Source of the DNA: Cryptomeria japonica
Lineage: Eukaryota > Streptophyta > Pinopsida > Cupressales > Cupressaceae
Length of the DNA stretch: 60,000 bases
NCBI RefSeq assembly: GCF_030272615.1
Contig: NC_081414.1
Coordinates: forward strand, 2,855,501 to 2,915,500
Reading direction: 5' to 3'
Each line of letters begins with the position of its first letter. The stretch's first letter is position 1. Shown one piece after another: positions 24,454 through 36,064 of the stretch. The notes under the pieces are model-generated. The model had not been told where the DNA came from, ran no database searches, and saw only the letters and a program-made list of their open reading frames with translations. A program made the translations under genes and the position numbers.

Positions 24454-25289
24454 AGTTTTAAGACTCGTGGACTCGCCATAGACTCGCGAGTCCAGTGGCA
24501 CCACGAGTCAACTCGCGAGTCTTTCACTTGGACTCGCGAGTCTTTTGACTAGACTCGTGCAACCCAGAAAACAAGTCGAAAAATTATCTAAATCTTTTTT
24601 TTCAAGTCAGACTCATTCCCTTCATCAGAATATATAAATGAAATATAACATTTAAGTATAAGTGGCATTTCAATATGTCTTTTTCCTTTCTTATAATTTA
24701 AGTTATATTTCATGTATATATTGGCAGGATGTTTGAGAGTGGTTTCAGATCTCTAGGAATTATAATGCAAATTCTAGGTTTTAGAAGATCTTTTAAATTT
24801 TCAGACTTAGTCAAATTTCAGTAATCAGTAGGCTCCTATTAGCATTCTCTCGCCCTCTCTATCTCACTCACTTTATCTGCCTCGAATTTTAGACCTATCT
24901 ATCTCCCTATCACTCTTCCTCTATCCCCTCTCTCTACCACTCTCTATCTTAGTATCTCCTCTCTCCCCCAAGATCTAGACCTATCATTATATGCAATTTT
25001 GTAAAAATTTATAAACTTATGCTTCTATTATACATTTTAAAGTTTGAAACTATGGGTATGAATGATGAAATTTCAAATATTGAGTGTTTGAAGATCATAT
25101 GACATGTGTAATGTTTCAATCATGGCTCTTATGTTCTCTAAATACATTAATTTCTTTATGTTTTTTTGTAAAACTACAGTTTTTTTTTTGCCGAGTCCTT
25201 GTAGAGTCTTTTGCTAGTCTTTCACGAGTCCGAGTCCGAGTTCAATTTTTTGGTTTGCCAAGTCTATGGCGAGTACGAGTTTTAAAACT
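24454..25289. mobile_element. Non-autonomous TIR element with ACTCGCGAGTC repeats (hAT-like?)
   Basis: The ends form an inverted repeat of about 28 bp with a few differences: left AGTTTTAAGACTCGTGGACT, right (reversed) AGTTTTAAAACTCGTACTCG, both continuing into CGCCATAGACT. The subterminal parts hold many GACTCGCGAGTC-like palindromic words (24480-24550 and 25195-25275). No transposase. Plant hAT-type MITEs often look like this, but the expected 8-bp TSD is absent (AATAACAT and TTGGTCTA). The element replaces the copia RNase H and the first bases of its 3' LTR, so a deletion probably accompanied or followed insertion. Confidence 0.65.
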
Positions 25290-25913
25290 TTGGTCTAGTA
25301 TCGACTCCTTAGCTTTCATGCTTTTCTTGCCTTGTTTGCTATCGGTGACTCTTCATGTTGCTACGGCTGTTGGTGAAGGTGATGTGGCTGTCGGTGAAGG
25401 TGATAGGTTGTCGGTGAAGGTGATGAGGTTGTCGGTGCCGATGTAACTGTCTGTGCCTTTCCCTCTCCCTTCATGTGACTCTTCACTGGAAATTTCGATA
25501 TGTTATATTGATTATTCTTCCTTGTCTCGTGTTCTTCTTCGGCAGTTTCAATATCGGCTTCTCTCTTTCATAAAAATCGTGTGATTGTGTTTGACAGATC
25601 AGAGGTATTATGTGTTCCTTCTGCATACAGAGTTTTCAGATATGTGAAGGTTTTGGATTGTATGCAAAATGTATCATCTGAGTTCATTCTTATGATTGAT
25701 TTGTGGAGAATCAAACTCATATTATTGTGATTGATAGAAATCTGAGACTATCATCAGTTGTATTCTTTTCTGAGATATAATAAAGTTCATTTTGAGTGGG
25801 CTGGGTTTTTCACCCTCAAGTGCAGAGTTTTCCCAGGAAAAGGGTTTGTGTAATTGTGTTTCATTCTTTATTTTCTGTTCTCAGTTTTCCATATGCTGGT
25901 TCAAGTTTTAACA
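25290..25913 (+). repeat. 3' LTR of the copia element (first bases lost)
   Basis: Near-identical to 20330-20932, with extra copies of the 21-bp GTCGGTGAAGGTGATG motif. It ends GTTTTAACA and is followed by CTTAT. The first 50 or so bases of the LTR are missing at the junction with the TIR element. Confidence 0.85.
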
Positions 25914-26122
25914 CTTATAACAATTAATTTTTTCAAAACTAGAATACTCCAAGAAGTTTGGAATGCACCTGAAAAGTCAATATTACCCCCAAAAAGAATA
26001 ATGAACTCATTTTGATACCCAAAACACATCATCATCTGAACTCCATTCCAAAACGAATGGCACTCTCCAAGAAAGTTGGAGTTTCCACAAATGTTGGAAA
26101 AGCTAAATAAGGGGACATTACA
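25914..26122 (-). repeat. Family E LTR end
   Basis: Read on the minus strand it starts TGTAATGTCCCC at 26122 and contains CTCCAACTTTCTTGGAGAG and CCAAACTTCTTGGAG, the same palindromic motifs as the copy at 3018. The copia at 20273-25913 interrupts it. It is itself inserted into a copia gag remnant that resumes at 26123. The far end was not located. Confidence 0.6.
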
Positions 26123-26570
26123 CAAACTCTCTCCTTAACAATTGTAGCTTCACCATTTTCTTGTGCCTATAGGCCTTCTACAAGATGTCCCAAGCTTCTT
26201 TTGACTTTATTGCAATGAGTTTCCTTGGGAAAATTAATCATGCAAGATTAACTAGATCAATAAAGCACCTTTGAAAACCTTTGCTAATTCTTTTTCAATT
26301 GGTCCTCATCTTGTGTAAGAGCATTGTAGTCTGTTATACTTGTGGGTTCTAATTAAAACTTGTTCCACCAACTCCCACATATCTCGCCCCCCCAAACAGG
26401 GTCTTCATTCTGATTACCCAAAAATCATAATTGCCTCTTTTGAAAATGGGTGGGGTTGATTGAAGGCATTGCCACTATTGTTCAAAGCCAAGAGGGAAAG
26501 TGCTTATGCTAAGACTAAATGTATGCCATCTTACGGATCTGCTGCCCACACTATAAGCCTACCAAAAACT
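26123..26570 (-). pseudogene. Copia gag remnant, 5' part
   Basis: The minus strand holds pieces of a copia gag N-terminus in several frames: FSKEANYDFWVIRMKTLFGG, EPTSITDYNALTQDEDQLKK, and SKEAWDIL-like and KMVKLQLLRREFE-like segments. Stops and frameshifts are frequent. It follows a primer site and LTR on the same strand (26581-27500) and is cut at 26122 by the family E LTR. Dead element. Confidence 0.7.
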
Positions 26571-26580
26571 GTCCAACCTT

Positions 26581-26593
26581 GGCTGTGATACCA
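26581..26593 (-). other. Primer binding site of minus-strand copia
   Basis: The minus strand reads TGGTATCACAGCC two bases after the LTR end CCAACA, matching the tRNA-Met primer site with one change. Confidence 0.85.
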
Positions 26594-26595
26594 CT

Positions 26596-27500
26596 TGTTG
26601 GTTTGGGGAACCCCTTAAATAACTGATTAATTCATAAAAAAGTAATTGTTGATTTATAAAGAGATACAGACCACAGCATTAATCATGAAAAATAATGTGT
26701 TGAACCTGAGAAATGTGCACATACAGCTCTGCTGAGCTCAATAAAGCTACAATCCCGTGGAGGGGAAGCTTCCTAAAAAATTATAGTGGATGCTGCTGAT
26801 ATTTTTTAGGAGTATTTCAAAGTGGGTGGTCCCATGAATTTCGTAGTGTAGCTTAAGCTCAAAAGTTAAGTTCCAAAATTTACAAAAATTGGTGGTGTCA
26901 TGAATTTTATTATTTTGCATATTCAATTAAACAGAGCAAATAAATGCTAGCATACATATCTTAAGATATGTTAAAGATGCAGAAAGATATCATTATGGGA
27001 AATGATTAAACAATTATAAAAATACAATTATGAAATCCTAAGTAAAGGTATAAATTCTAAAGCAAAACTCAAGGGCGGTGTTATAGGGAGCAGTACTAGG
27101 AAAGAGTTGTGCCTTATGAACCTTTCATTACTGTTTGTTTGATTTTGTGGTTGGTGTTTTGCATTAGTATATCAATCAAATGATTTTTTCTCTTACTCTT
27201 GATTCATTTGTATGGTAGAATTGATCCTAAAGGATAAAACCAATAATTTAAATATCAAAAGAAACTCGATTACTCAAAGAGGTAAAGAAATTGAAGACTA
27301 GTCACCGAATAAAATTTCAGTACAAAATACGATAGAAATTTTGCAGGTGAGATTGAAAATTTAAATATTGCTAGTTAAGAATCAGATAATTCAAGGTTTT
27401 TTAGTTCTTTTGTTTGTATATGCTGCGAACCAAACAATGAACTTATTTGATTATTATTGTAGACATTTTATATTAAATTGAAGGAGTTTTTCAACCAACA
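26596..27500 (-). repeat. 5' LTR of minus-strand copia element
   Basis: The 905-bp block starts TGTTGGTT and ends AACCAACA, a perfect 8-bp terminal inverted repeat, next to a primer site and gag remnant. The other LTR is not recognised in the window. The flank at 27501 is AATAC, the candidate TSD. Confidence 0.8.
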
Positions 27501-28147
27501 AATACGTCAAAAGACATATTTCTATTTAACAAACACCTTAGATTTGTGATATAACACCACCTATGATACAAAACCTACAGTAAACCAAAAATATGGTCAC
27601 AATCTTTGTGAATTTGAGAATGAGGTGAATGTTTTTGGTGGAATGGCGGACAAAGCGTGACTATCAGAAGCCGGAGGAATATTAGGCAAGGGCAGTTTTG
27701 GCTCAATCTAGTGATGGTAAAGTCTTAGCACAATATGCATTGAAACCATGTCCTTTTCCAAATCATATGGCAGGTCATTAACCTGTTTTGAAGATGATTA
27801 ATTGTGGCTTGTGAAGAAGCTGATCAGTAAATCAGAGAACAAGGGACACTTTCCTAGGACCTAAATCCTTCACATATCACCTCAAGATTAATTTTTTAAA
27901 ATCCTATAATGTTGGACAATATTTGCTATGGACAAGGTAGGCATCAACAAAGTTCATTGCTGCATTTCCATCCATTCAATGGTCTTTACAACATGTTTTA
28001 AACTTGGTCATTTTCTCAAGAGTTTTCAATTCATAGTATTGCAACTTGGACTCTTAGTTTCATATGGATGGGACCTGGTTTAATCCTGTATTTATGCTTA
28101 GATATAAATTTAGGGGCATCTACCTGCCAAATATTTGATAACCATAT
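27501..28147. other. Intronic sequence, nothing recognised
   Basis: About 650 bp between the copia LTR and the family A LTR. No ORF with family resemblance, no RNA gene. Confidence 0.5.
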
Positions 28148-31100
28148 TGTAGTGACATTTTCACACATCGCCCCATTGCAAATGAGGACCCCCTACTTTT
28201 TAGGTCCTCTTGGTCTTTTGGTTGTGTTTCTTTGGGTCTTTTTGCAACAATCCCTTTGATCTCCCCGGTCTGCAAGTATTTTGGTGAAATTTGATCAAGT
28301 CTGCAAGTCGTTTGAGAGAATTTGGAAAAGTGGAACCTGTTTTGCCTATTTTAGGGTTTTTCCCTTCTAACTTAGATTTGAGGTCTTTCCCTTAGGTTTT
28401 TGGAAAAACTAAACATTGCATTGGAATCAGGACCCTTCAAGGAACCTACTAGTGAAATTTGAGCCAATTCTGAACAACTTTCTATTTTTAGAAAGTTCCT
28501 ATTTTTTAGGGATTTCACTACCTCCCGAATTGTCTTTATTTTGCCAAAAATCAAACTTACTATTTTTAGCAATTTCTATTTTTAGTCTCTCGATCCCAGT
28601 TTGCCCTAATATGAAATTTGGAAGTACTTACTATTTTTAGTTAGTCTATATTTGGTAGGTTCTTCTGTCCTGACACTGAAGACTGAACATTCCTGAATAT
28701 TTGCCTAAATCCAAAAAGTTGAAAGAGTAAGCAGTTGATCAAAAATGGTTGTCTGGATTCATTCTAGAAGTGGAAAAGCTCGAGAGAATCTTCCAAGGTA
28801 GAGAAAATCACTTCAATCCAAAATGGCATCCCAATCTTGAAAGATGAAAAATTGGTTAAGTCTGGTGAAGAATCATGAAAAGTCCTTACCTTGGCAGTAA
28901 ATTGATTCCAAAGATAGCATGGGCGCCAAATCTCTTGGAGGAATTTTCCTCCAAGACAAGGAATCCTTCACCCATCGAAAATACACTCCGAGAGATAGGG
29001 CACCAAAATGGAGTCATGGAATATTTTTTCTCCATGACAAAATTCCTTCACCACATGGAATCCACGCCCAAGCATGGAGGATGGGCACCAAAAGAGGGGT
29101 GTGGAGGATTTTCTCCCCCCATGGAAAATTCCTCCACGACATCAAATCCACACCCAAGTCCTGGTAAGAGCGCTAGAATGGGGTCATTCAGGAAAAACTT
29201 CTCAACACCAAAATCCTCCACAAGGTCATAATGGCGCCCAAGTTAGGTTGGTGAGTGTCAGATCCAAGGCATGGAGGAAAGTTAATGAATTGCCAAATTC
29301 CTCCAGGATAGTGAATTAGCACCCAAGTTGGAGATGAAGCGCTAGACAAGGGTAAGGAAAAAATTTCTTTCTGGATGAAGAATTCCTCCAAGACATAGAA
29401 TTGAAATTGGAAGGAAGGCATAGAAATCAAGTCAAGGAAGAATTCAAAATTCCTCTCCCAAGCATGGAAATTCCTCAAAGATAAAGGAATTTCAAGTTTA
29501 AGGAGAAATTGGCTCAGAGAAAGAATTTACTCTCTCCTAAATTCCACAGCTCAAAATGGAAAAAATTCCTAAAAAATAGGAAAGGTAATGAATTGATCAA
29601 AAATTTCTTCCCAAGGAGAAAATTACACCCAAGATGAAGAAATTCCGGGAAAGTGAAAATTTGACTAAGTGTTGGAAATTCCTTCCTTCGAGACAAAATT
29701 CCAGGAAAGTGAAAAATTGACTAAGTGTTGGAAATTCCTTCCTTCAAGACAAAATTCTTGGAAAAGGTAAAAAATTGGCTAAGGCATGAAGAAATTCCTT
29801 TCTCAATGAACAGATTTCCAAAATTTCTTGTCCAGTTCAAAATTCAGAAAAAATTCCTTCCCCAGTGAAGAAATGCACCCAAGGTAAAGAAATTCAAGGC
29901 ACGAGAAAAATTGGCTAAGAGAGAGGATTTTCTCTAGAAAATTGGCTAAGAGAGAGGATTTTCTCTCTCCAAGACTCGGGACAAGACAAAATTCCTTGAA
30001 CATGGAAAGTGGTCAATGGTCAAGAAAATCTCCTTCGAGACACGAAGTGTATACAAGAACATAGAAATTTCCCTTCAAGACAAAAAATCTCTCCGGAAAA
30101 ATTTCTCTCCTTGAATTCTAGACATACAGGAATCCTTCAGAAGTGGAAAAGATTGCTAAAATTCTTTCAAAGCAGGAAAATCTTCCAAAATGTCTTTTTG
30201 TGAGCCCAGAATAGAAAGATTCTTGCAAAAGATGAGTTGGCAACATGCAAAGGGAATATTTCGTATTGATGAAGCACAACCCAAAAATTATAGAAGTTCC
30301 TATGACAACGGGGTCCACTTGAATGGCGAGAATCTATTGAACTTATGGCAACATGGTGGGGCATTCATTGCTGGAATATTTGACCAAGTGGTGGCTAAGT
30401 CAACGCATGCTAAAGTAGTGGAGCATCTTTTGCATGTAACCATCGTATTTAGGAGATGATGGAGCATTTATTGCATTATGGGTTATTCTTACATGGTGGA
30501 GCATTTAGGACATCATGGGCAAACTTGATAGATAATGGTGCATTTAATGCACAGTGGACGCCATTTTTAGCAAGCAGGAATTTATTGTAAGTGGGCATGA
30601 TGGGCATTTAATGTTTATTCCCTCCTTGTTGCATTCATGTGTGTGGAATCTTTTGGGTCAAACCCTAATTAGGAATTGCATGTAATCAAGGCTTGAGGCC
30701 TATGTAAAGGAGTGATCCCCTCATTTGTAAAGCAGGGAGATTTGTATGAAATTGTTGCGAAAAGTTCTTGAGATAATAACAATGAAACATTGTTCTCTAA
30801 TGGTGTCCACTTAAGTTATTTTTCAAAACTTGCATGGTTTCACCTTCTTCACTTAGAGTAGAAGTAGAGTAGTGTTTTGATTTCAATGGAGAATGTAATG
30901 GTGTTTGATGAATTTCCATGGTTCATACTTTTTGCATCTTGTTGATTATGAGTTGCAATGTAAAGTTAGCCTAAGCCACTAAATTTGTGCTAAGTTCGAT
31001 TGTGGATAGTCGTTTGGATTGCGTCATTTTGGGTAATCAAATGCACTTTCTCGATGTGAAAATCCTTCAACATCCTTGGAAGATTGCACCAGTTCTTGTG

Positions 31101-31511
31101 GAGCTGTAGTTAATCTTGGAGATGCAAAACTTGGTTTATTTGGAATTTGTCCATTAGAGCACTATTTATTGATATCACTGCCCTTAGGAGTAGATTTAGA
31201 TCCTTCTAACCCTTTCCCCTTTAAGTTCAGTTCATTCGAAGCAAAAGCATCACAGAATTGCTATATCCGATGATGAAGTTCTAGCCACAGCAAAGAAGTG
31301 AAAGAACGATCCAAACATAAGTCCCCTTGGATTACCAGCATATCACATCAAGCCAATTGAGTCACATCCATTGCATAATCGGAACCTTGGAGTCAATTGT
31401 TTAAACTTATTGCAATCTTAGCATACAACTGAACTTTGATCAATAGAGAATAAAGTGACCATTGGGCAACTTTACTCTGTGTTAGATGCTGTCATAAAAA
31501 ACACGTCAACA
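28148..31511 (+). repeat. Family A solo LTR, 3,364 bp
   Basis: It starts TGTAGTGACATTTTCACACA and ends AAAACACGTCAACA, flanked by CATAT and CATAC, a 5-bp TSD with one change. Start and end match the unit at 33814-41804 (CACACATCGCCCCATT at the start; GGAAGATTGCACC, 'cttaggagtagat', 'cataagtccccttgg' and 'accttggagtcaa' near the end). No primer site, second LTR or retroelement genes are seen, so it is best read as a solo LTR. A region near 30690-30800 ('cctatgtaaagg', then 'gataataacaatgaaac') looks like promoter and transcript start or end. One 89-codon ORF (30190-30459) is unrecognised. Confidence 0.8.
28931..30120. repeat. Repeat array with short hairpins in the family A LTR
   Basis: Degenerate units about 81-86 bp apart, each with a GG(C/A)GCCAA-like word followed by an inverted repeat around GGAGGAATTTTCCTCC. 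The clearest is a perfect 10-bp stem with a 4-base loop at 28933-28956; others are at 29014-29037, 29101-29137 and 29272-29304. After about 29400 the units decay into 'aaattccttccttc'-type repeats. It occupies the same place in the LTR as the 167-bp array of the unit at 33814-41804. Confidence 0.7.
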
Positions 31512-32127
31512 CATACCTAACATCTACTCCTGTAACGCATTAACTCCTATAAGGAGATGCTATAACAGTCTATAGAACTGAAAGCTGCCTTATTCTGTCT
31601 GAAAACTTAAAATAGTAAAGGAGAGTTAAAAATACCTCAGATGAAATTTATAAAGCTTGGATTGCTAGGTCACTGCTGAACACCTCCAGTTATAATCTCA
31701 GAACCTCAAATTTCTCAAAAGTGCATCAAAACTCCACCAGATTTAATGCTGCACCTGAATGCAAGAGCTGTAGGAAGTCTAATGGGGAGAATAAAACTTT
31801 AATAAAGGCTTCTACACAGACAGAATGTAAGTTGTGGACTTAATTCAGTTTTCATTTAAATCTGCATGCATACCTCTAAAAAACACCATTGCAATCCAAA
31901 TGTGCAGCTTTAAAGCGATAAAAAGTATTGTTATCGATTTGAAAGCAAAACCATTTGTTTTCCTGCAGGCAACATGGAACATCTACTTTAAAATTGCCTT
32001 TAGTTTTTATGCATTTTGGATTTTGGTTTTTGTGTACACAATCTTTCAAACACCGTTTTGCCATTCTAAATGTCTCTCGGCGTAATAAAATGTTGATGAT
32101 TTATAGCTTCAGTCAGATAAAATTAAA
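31512..32127. other. Intronic sequence, nothing recognised
   Basis: About 600 bp between two solo LTRs. The 83- and 81-codon ORFs here show no family resemblance. Confidence 0.45.
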
Positions 32128-32625
32128 TGTTAAATTGGCCTTAAGGCCTTCAACATTTAATAATATATATCATTATGTTATTTATGATTATTATTGTTAA
32201 ATTGATTTGATAATTATTACTAGTGTCTTGTTTGCCATGCTTAGTGAATGGGTGCGATATCTTGTGACTGTCATATCTCTCCAAAGAGCGATGACTCTTG
32301 ACAACGTCACCCATCGATGCATACTAATTGTTATACCTGCATCGGAGATTAAGTGAGAACAGCACATCTGACCGAATTCAACTGATAAGGAATGAATAGC
32401 ATATACGGTGAGCAATATCAGATCTATGACATATCGAATATATAAATACAGCAGATGGAGGCAACCAGATCGTATTTCAACATCAGCAAATTATATGTAT
32501 TGATTACAGATTGATCGCACAACATTGGATAACTCTAATAATAGATGACTATAGTTGATAGATAAGAATCAAAGTATATAACTACAGCAGATCGGTTATA
32601 CTTCATTGCTGATCCAAACTTAACA
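32128..32625 (+). repeat. Small solo LTR (copia-like), 498 bp
   Basis: Starts TGTTAA and ends TTAACA (6-bp inverted repeat), with TTAAA before and TAAAA after as an approximate TSD. A TATA box-like ATATATAAATAC lies at about 32437-32450. Its style resembles the LTR at 725-1588. No primer site or internal sequence on either side. Confidence 0.5.
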
Positions 32626-32885
32626 TAAAATGATAAAAAATTATTTGGTGGGAATCTAAAAACTCCAGATGATTGACAAGTGGCAGAAAATTTACTAAGC
32701 TGGTGAGGGAAATTTCTAGCCCCACCCCAAATGCACCTGCTTAAAATTACAATCTAAAAATTAGGAGCTCCTATTTATCAATAAAAGATTCTAATTTATC
32801 ATGTAGCATTTTCTTTTGCCTCATGGGACTCCCTGCTCAATAAAATAGTTCTTGAAGCCCCTCCATGGCACCGCAGCTTAATTTC
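32626..32885. other. Short intronic stretch, nothing recognised
   Basis: About 260 bp between the small solo LTR and the start of the nested block. It continues at 43838 once the nest is removed (TSD ATTTC). Confidence 0.5.
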
Positions 32886-33514
32886 TGTAATGTTCCCTTC
32901 CTAATTTGCCCTAGAATGTAATGTCCCCACTTTGAAATATAATTGAATAATAAATAATAATAATAAAATTAAAATACAAAGAATAAAAATAAAAATTAAA
33001 TTAAAATATAAAAGAATATAATTAAATATAAATTGAAATTTTATTGAAGTTAGTGAATGGTCACAAGGCATGAAATGATAAGTTTTAACTTCCCCAAATA
33101 TGAGGTATAAAAGGGAGAAGAAAACTCATTTGAAGTGGGGGGATAATTTGGGAATCAGAAGTACAAATATGATTTAAATAAGAAGTGAAGATCTGATTGT
33201 GAAAGGTTGTGTTCGATTCAAAGGGCAGAAATAATGAAGAGTTGCACACTTTCAAAGGGTTCTAATGGTGAAAGGGTGTGTCTCTTACCAAAGGGCATAC
33301 ATGATGAAGAGGTGTGACCTCTCCCTCACATTGAGAGATATAAAGGAAAGGAATCAAAAGCATCTAGTGACATCATCATCGATCAGATCAGGTCGGAACT
33401 GTTATTAAGTTACAGGCAGTGACATCCTTGTTCTTGGTGGTATGCATGGGGATGTGCTTAATATGTATGCTTAATATATGAAGCCTGATGATGTTCTTAT
33501 GCAGAATTTAACAG

Positions 33515-33557
<43 letters not shown>

Positions 33558-34688
33558 TTATGTCTAGTTTCATTTATATATATATATGTTCATAGTACAA
33601 TAAGATATCAATATATTCACAATCTAAGTACTTAATCAATTCTAATTCTTCCCCCCATATGCAGAGGCGTGGTGTTGCTAGGGAGCGGCAGAGTAAATCC
33701 ATCCCAAACAAGGTGAACCCCAAGGGTGAATGGACTGGTCTTCCTGAAATCTGGGCTTCATTATAGAGGTGGTGTCATTGTGCCCTAGACAAGCAAATTC
33801 CCATCTAGGGCTGTGTTGACGTGTATTTTGTACACAACCAAACACGGAATAAAATACCCAAATGGTACCTTATCCTCTCTTGATTAAAGCCTCTGAATGC
33901 TGAAGATATTGCGAAAAGGATCTATCAGGGTGACTTCAAGGTTCTTCGTTGTAGGATCTCTACGTGCGGATAAGCACCAGTGGTCGTTGTAAATGTTGTT
34001 TCTTCAAGGGGTCTTACGCACTTTATGAGAAAGCTGGTCCGTGTTACTCTCGTTTGACTGCAGGAACAGGATTTTCCTAATACTAACAGATTCTCAAAAA
34101 ATAGCAAAAGATAAGGGTTTCAAGAGATGAATGCTAATCTAATCCTAAGAACGACTCAATGTAGGCTAGACTTGGTAAAATTCTACCAATTTCAGTATCG
34201 CCAAGAAATTACAACTCTACTGGAATTGATGCAATCTTCTAAGGTGATTAGTGATTTTCAAATCATCAAGGATATAGATACTATCATAAAGATACATATC
34301 AATATTTCAACAATGATTGAATGTTTAAGCAATCTCAATATCTCCAGTTGACCACACAAGGCGTCCTTACAATCAGTAAGAAGCTAGTGGTTTGGAACAT
34401 GAATCTCACCAAAGATCAAGCACAACACTTAGTCTTTCAAACTTAAATACTACTTCGACTGAGAATGATTCAAGAAGATAAACAATCATGAAGATAGCCA
34501 CAAGTATTGCAATAAAACACCATGACTTCAATATTTTATTGATCTCAAAGCCAAATAGACAACAATTGTTCAAAATTCTTTCTTCACTACTCAATCTTGC
34601 AACACAATAACTTTCTTCTCTAAGCTCTCTCTCTTCTCTAACTTCTAACTATTGACTATCAACTACTATCAAAATGAAAATGAGTGAG

Positions 34689-34700
34689 GGTATATATAGC
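34689..34700 (-). promoter_or_regulatory. TATA box near the 3' end of the giant LTR unit
   Basis: The minus strand reads GCTATATATACCC. Downstream come an AG-rich leader, and about 155 bp on an AATAAA (34535-34540), the layout expected for U3/R/U5 of an LTR. This would put both ORFs inside U3. Confidence 0.6.
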
Positions 34701-34892
34701 ATCCTTAAATACAATGAATGGCCCAGATTGAAAGAAGATCAATGGCTGAGATTCTGACACCTAAACCCTAATTAGGGTTTGTTACAAAAAGGTCCCCATT
34801 TAGATGAACATTATTAAATGCATAGCCAAATATTTAATTGGCACAAATATCGAGGAAACATAGACCAATAGGAATTAAGCTGCCACATCATC

Positions 34893-36047
34893 CTATAACA
34901 ACTTTTCATCTAGAATTTTGTTCCCTTTCCTATGCTCTTTCTTAGCATATCCAACGAATCTGGACACAATTCCCTCAATCTCAGCAATGGGAATCTCAGG
35001 GAGATTCTTCATCCATTCTTCCAAGTGAATGACCTGATCAAAAGCAATGAGAAGAGCTGTCTCCCATCCAGGTTCAAGTTCTTTGATCTTCTCAATTAGG
35101 AACATGGTAGTGAACATCAAGTCTCGCTGCTCATCTGTGATGACGTTCTCCTCTTTGCAAAAGATGACCTTGACTCTCTCCTCCAACTCTTGGATGTCCA
35201 CATCCGTCTCAATCTCGATCCGCCTACCAAGAATGGTACATAACACCTCGAATACCTTATCTTGAATTGGATGGATGATACCTTCAACTTGACTGCATTT
35301 GGTGCTGATATCTTCAAAAAGGACCTCTTTCATCTGGAGCAGAGCTGACCACTGTAGGAGGTTATGAGTTCCTCCATCCATTATCTTTTCTTGTGCCAGG
35401 ATCCGTCTTGGTGTTTGCCTTATTACTTGCAAGATAGGAATGATAACATCTCTAGTGTGAGTGAAAGCGGCTACAGTTATCATTAAATTATGGATAATCT
35501 CAAGGACCTGGATAGCTCGATGAATTGTCTTCATCATTCTTGTTGCAAATTCAATGGCTACCGTGTGGGATTTATCAATCCAAGAGCTCATAAGCTGAAC
35601 CAAGCTTTTGACCCTTTCTGCTTCGCCAACTGATTCAAGAGGAAGTGCTTGTAAAGGAGATACTGCTGGATCCTGACGTCTCAAGGGCTGATTGAGATGA
35701 CTAAAATAGCCTCTCCAAGCACCGACCTCTCTCTCAAGCTTCCTATTCTTTTCCATTTCTTCCTTAAGTTTGTCTTTAAGTGCTTCAAATGAATCGGTTG
35801 CTTCTTCCATTGCTTGTTCAGTAGTGAGTGGACCAAGCTCAAATGTTTCTAAGTCATACTCATCTGCAAGAATTTCTCCTTCATACTTGTCCACTACTGG
35901 TGTAGCTATTTGCAATTTCCTGGATCCTGTCTCATCCCTTATCACCTTGGAAATCTTTGTGGCCTTCTTCTTTTCCATTACCTCTTGAAAATTTCCTATA
36001 AGGCTTTCTAAATCAAATACATCTTCTTCCTCTTCAACCACAATCAC
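34893..36047 (-). CDS. Unknown protein, C-terminal piece (384 codons)
   Basis: Acidic start (VVEEEEDVFDLESLIGNF), then a coiled-coil-like stretch (about residues 85-115, LKDKLKEEMEKNRKLEREV) and an alpha-helical C-terminal half; no catalytic motif or family recognised. It follows the 661-codon ORF in another frame with only 17 bp between annotated stop and start. The frame is open upstream of the first ATG/GTG and overlaps the end of the upstream ORF (KIRHPDWLKERLTR precedes it), so both are very likely one protein of about 1,050 residues split by loss of one base in an A-run near 36080. It could be an element protein or a captured host gene. Confidence 0.6.
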   Translation of the reverse strand: MIVVEEEEDVFDLESLIGNFQEVMEKKKATKISKVIRDETGSRKLQIATPVVDKYEGEILADEYDLETFELGPLTTEQAMEEATDSFEALKDKLKEEMEKNRKLEREVGAWRGYFSHLNQPLRRQDPAVSPLQALPLESVGEAERVKSLVQLMSSWIDKSHTVAIEFATRMMKTIHRAIQVLEIIHNLMITVAAFTHTRDVIIPILQVIRQTPRRILAQEKIMDGGTHNLLQWSALLQMKEVLFEDISTKCSQVEGIIHPIQDKVFEVLCTILGRRIEIETDVDIQELEERVKVIFCKEENVITDEQRDLMFTTMFLIEKIKELEPGWETALLIAFDQVIHLEEWMKNLPEIPIAEIEGIVSRFVGYAKKEHRKGNKILDEKLL

Positions 36048-36064
36048 TCTTGTCAGTCTCTCTT

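Larger units (their letters stand above)
20273..25913 (+). mobile_element. Ty1/copia retrotransposon, degenerate and 3'-truncated inside
   Basis: It holds a 5' LTR, tRNA-Met primer site, gag, protease, integrase and reverse transcriptase in copia order, then a foreign TIR element in place of RNase H, and a 3' LTR. CTTAT occurs on both sides (20268-20272 and 25914-25918) as a 5-bp TSD; the first LTR base would then be C instead of T. Damage: a TAG before the zinc knuckle, a one-base frameshift in integrase, a TGA at the start of RT, and loss of RNase H. It cannot be autonomous. It appears to have inserted into a family E LTR whose sequence resumes at 25914. Confidence 0.85.
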
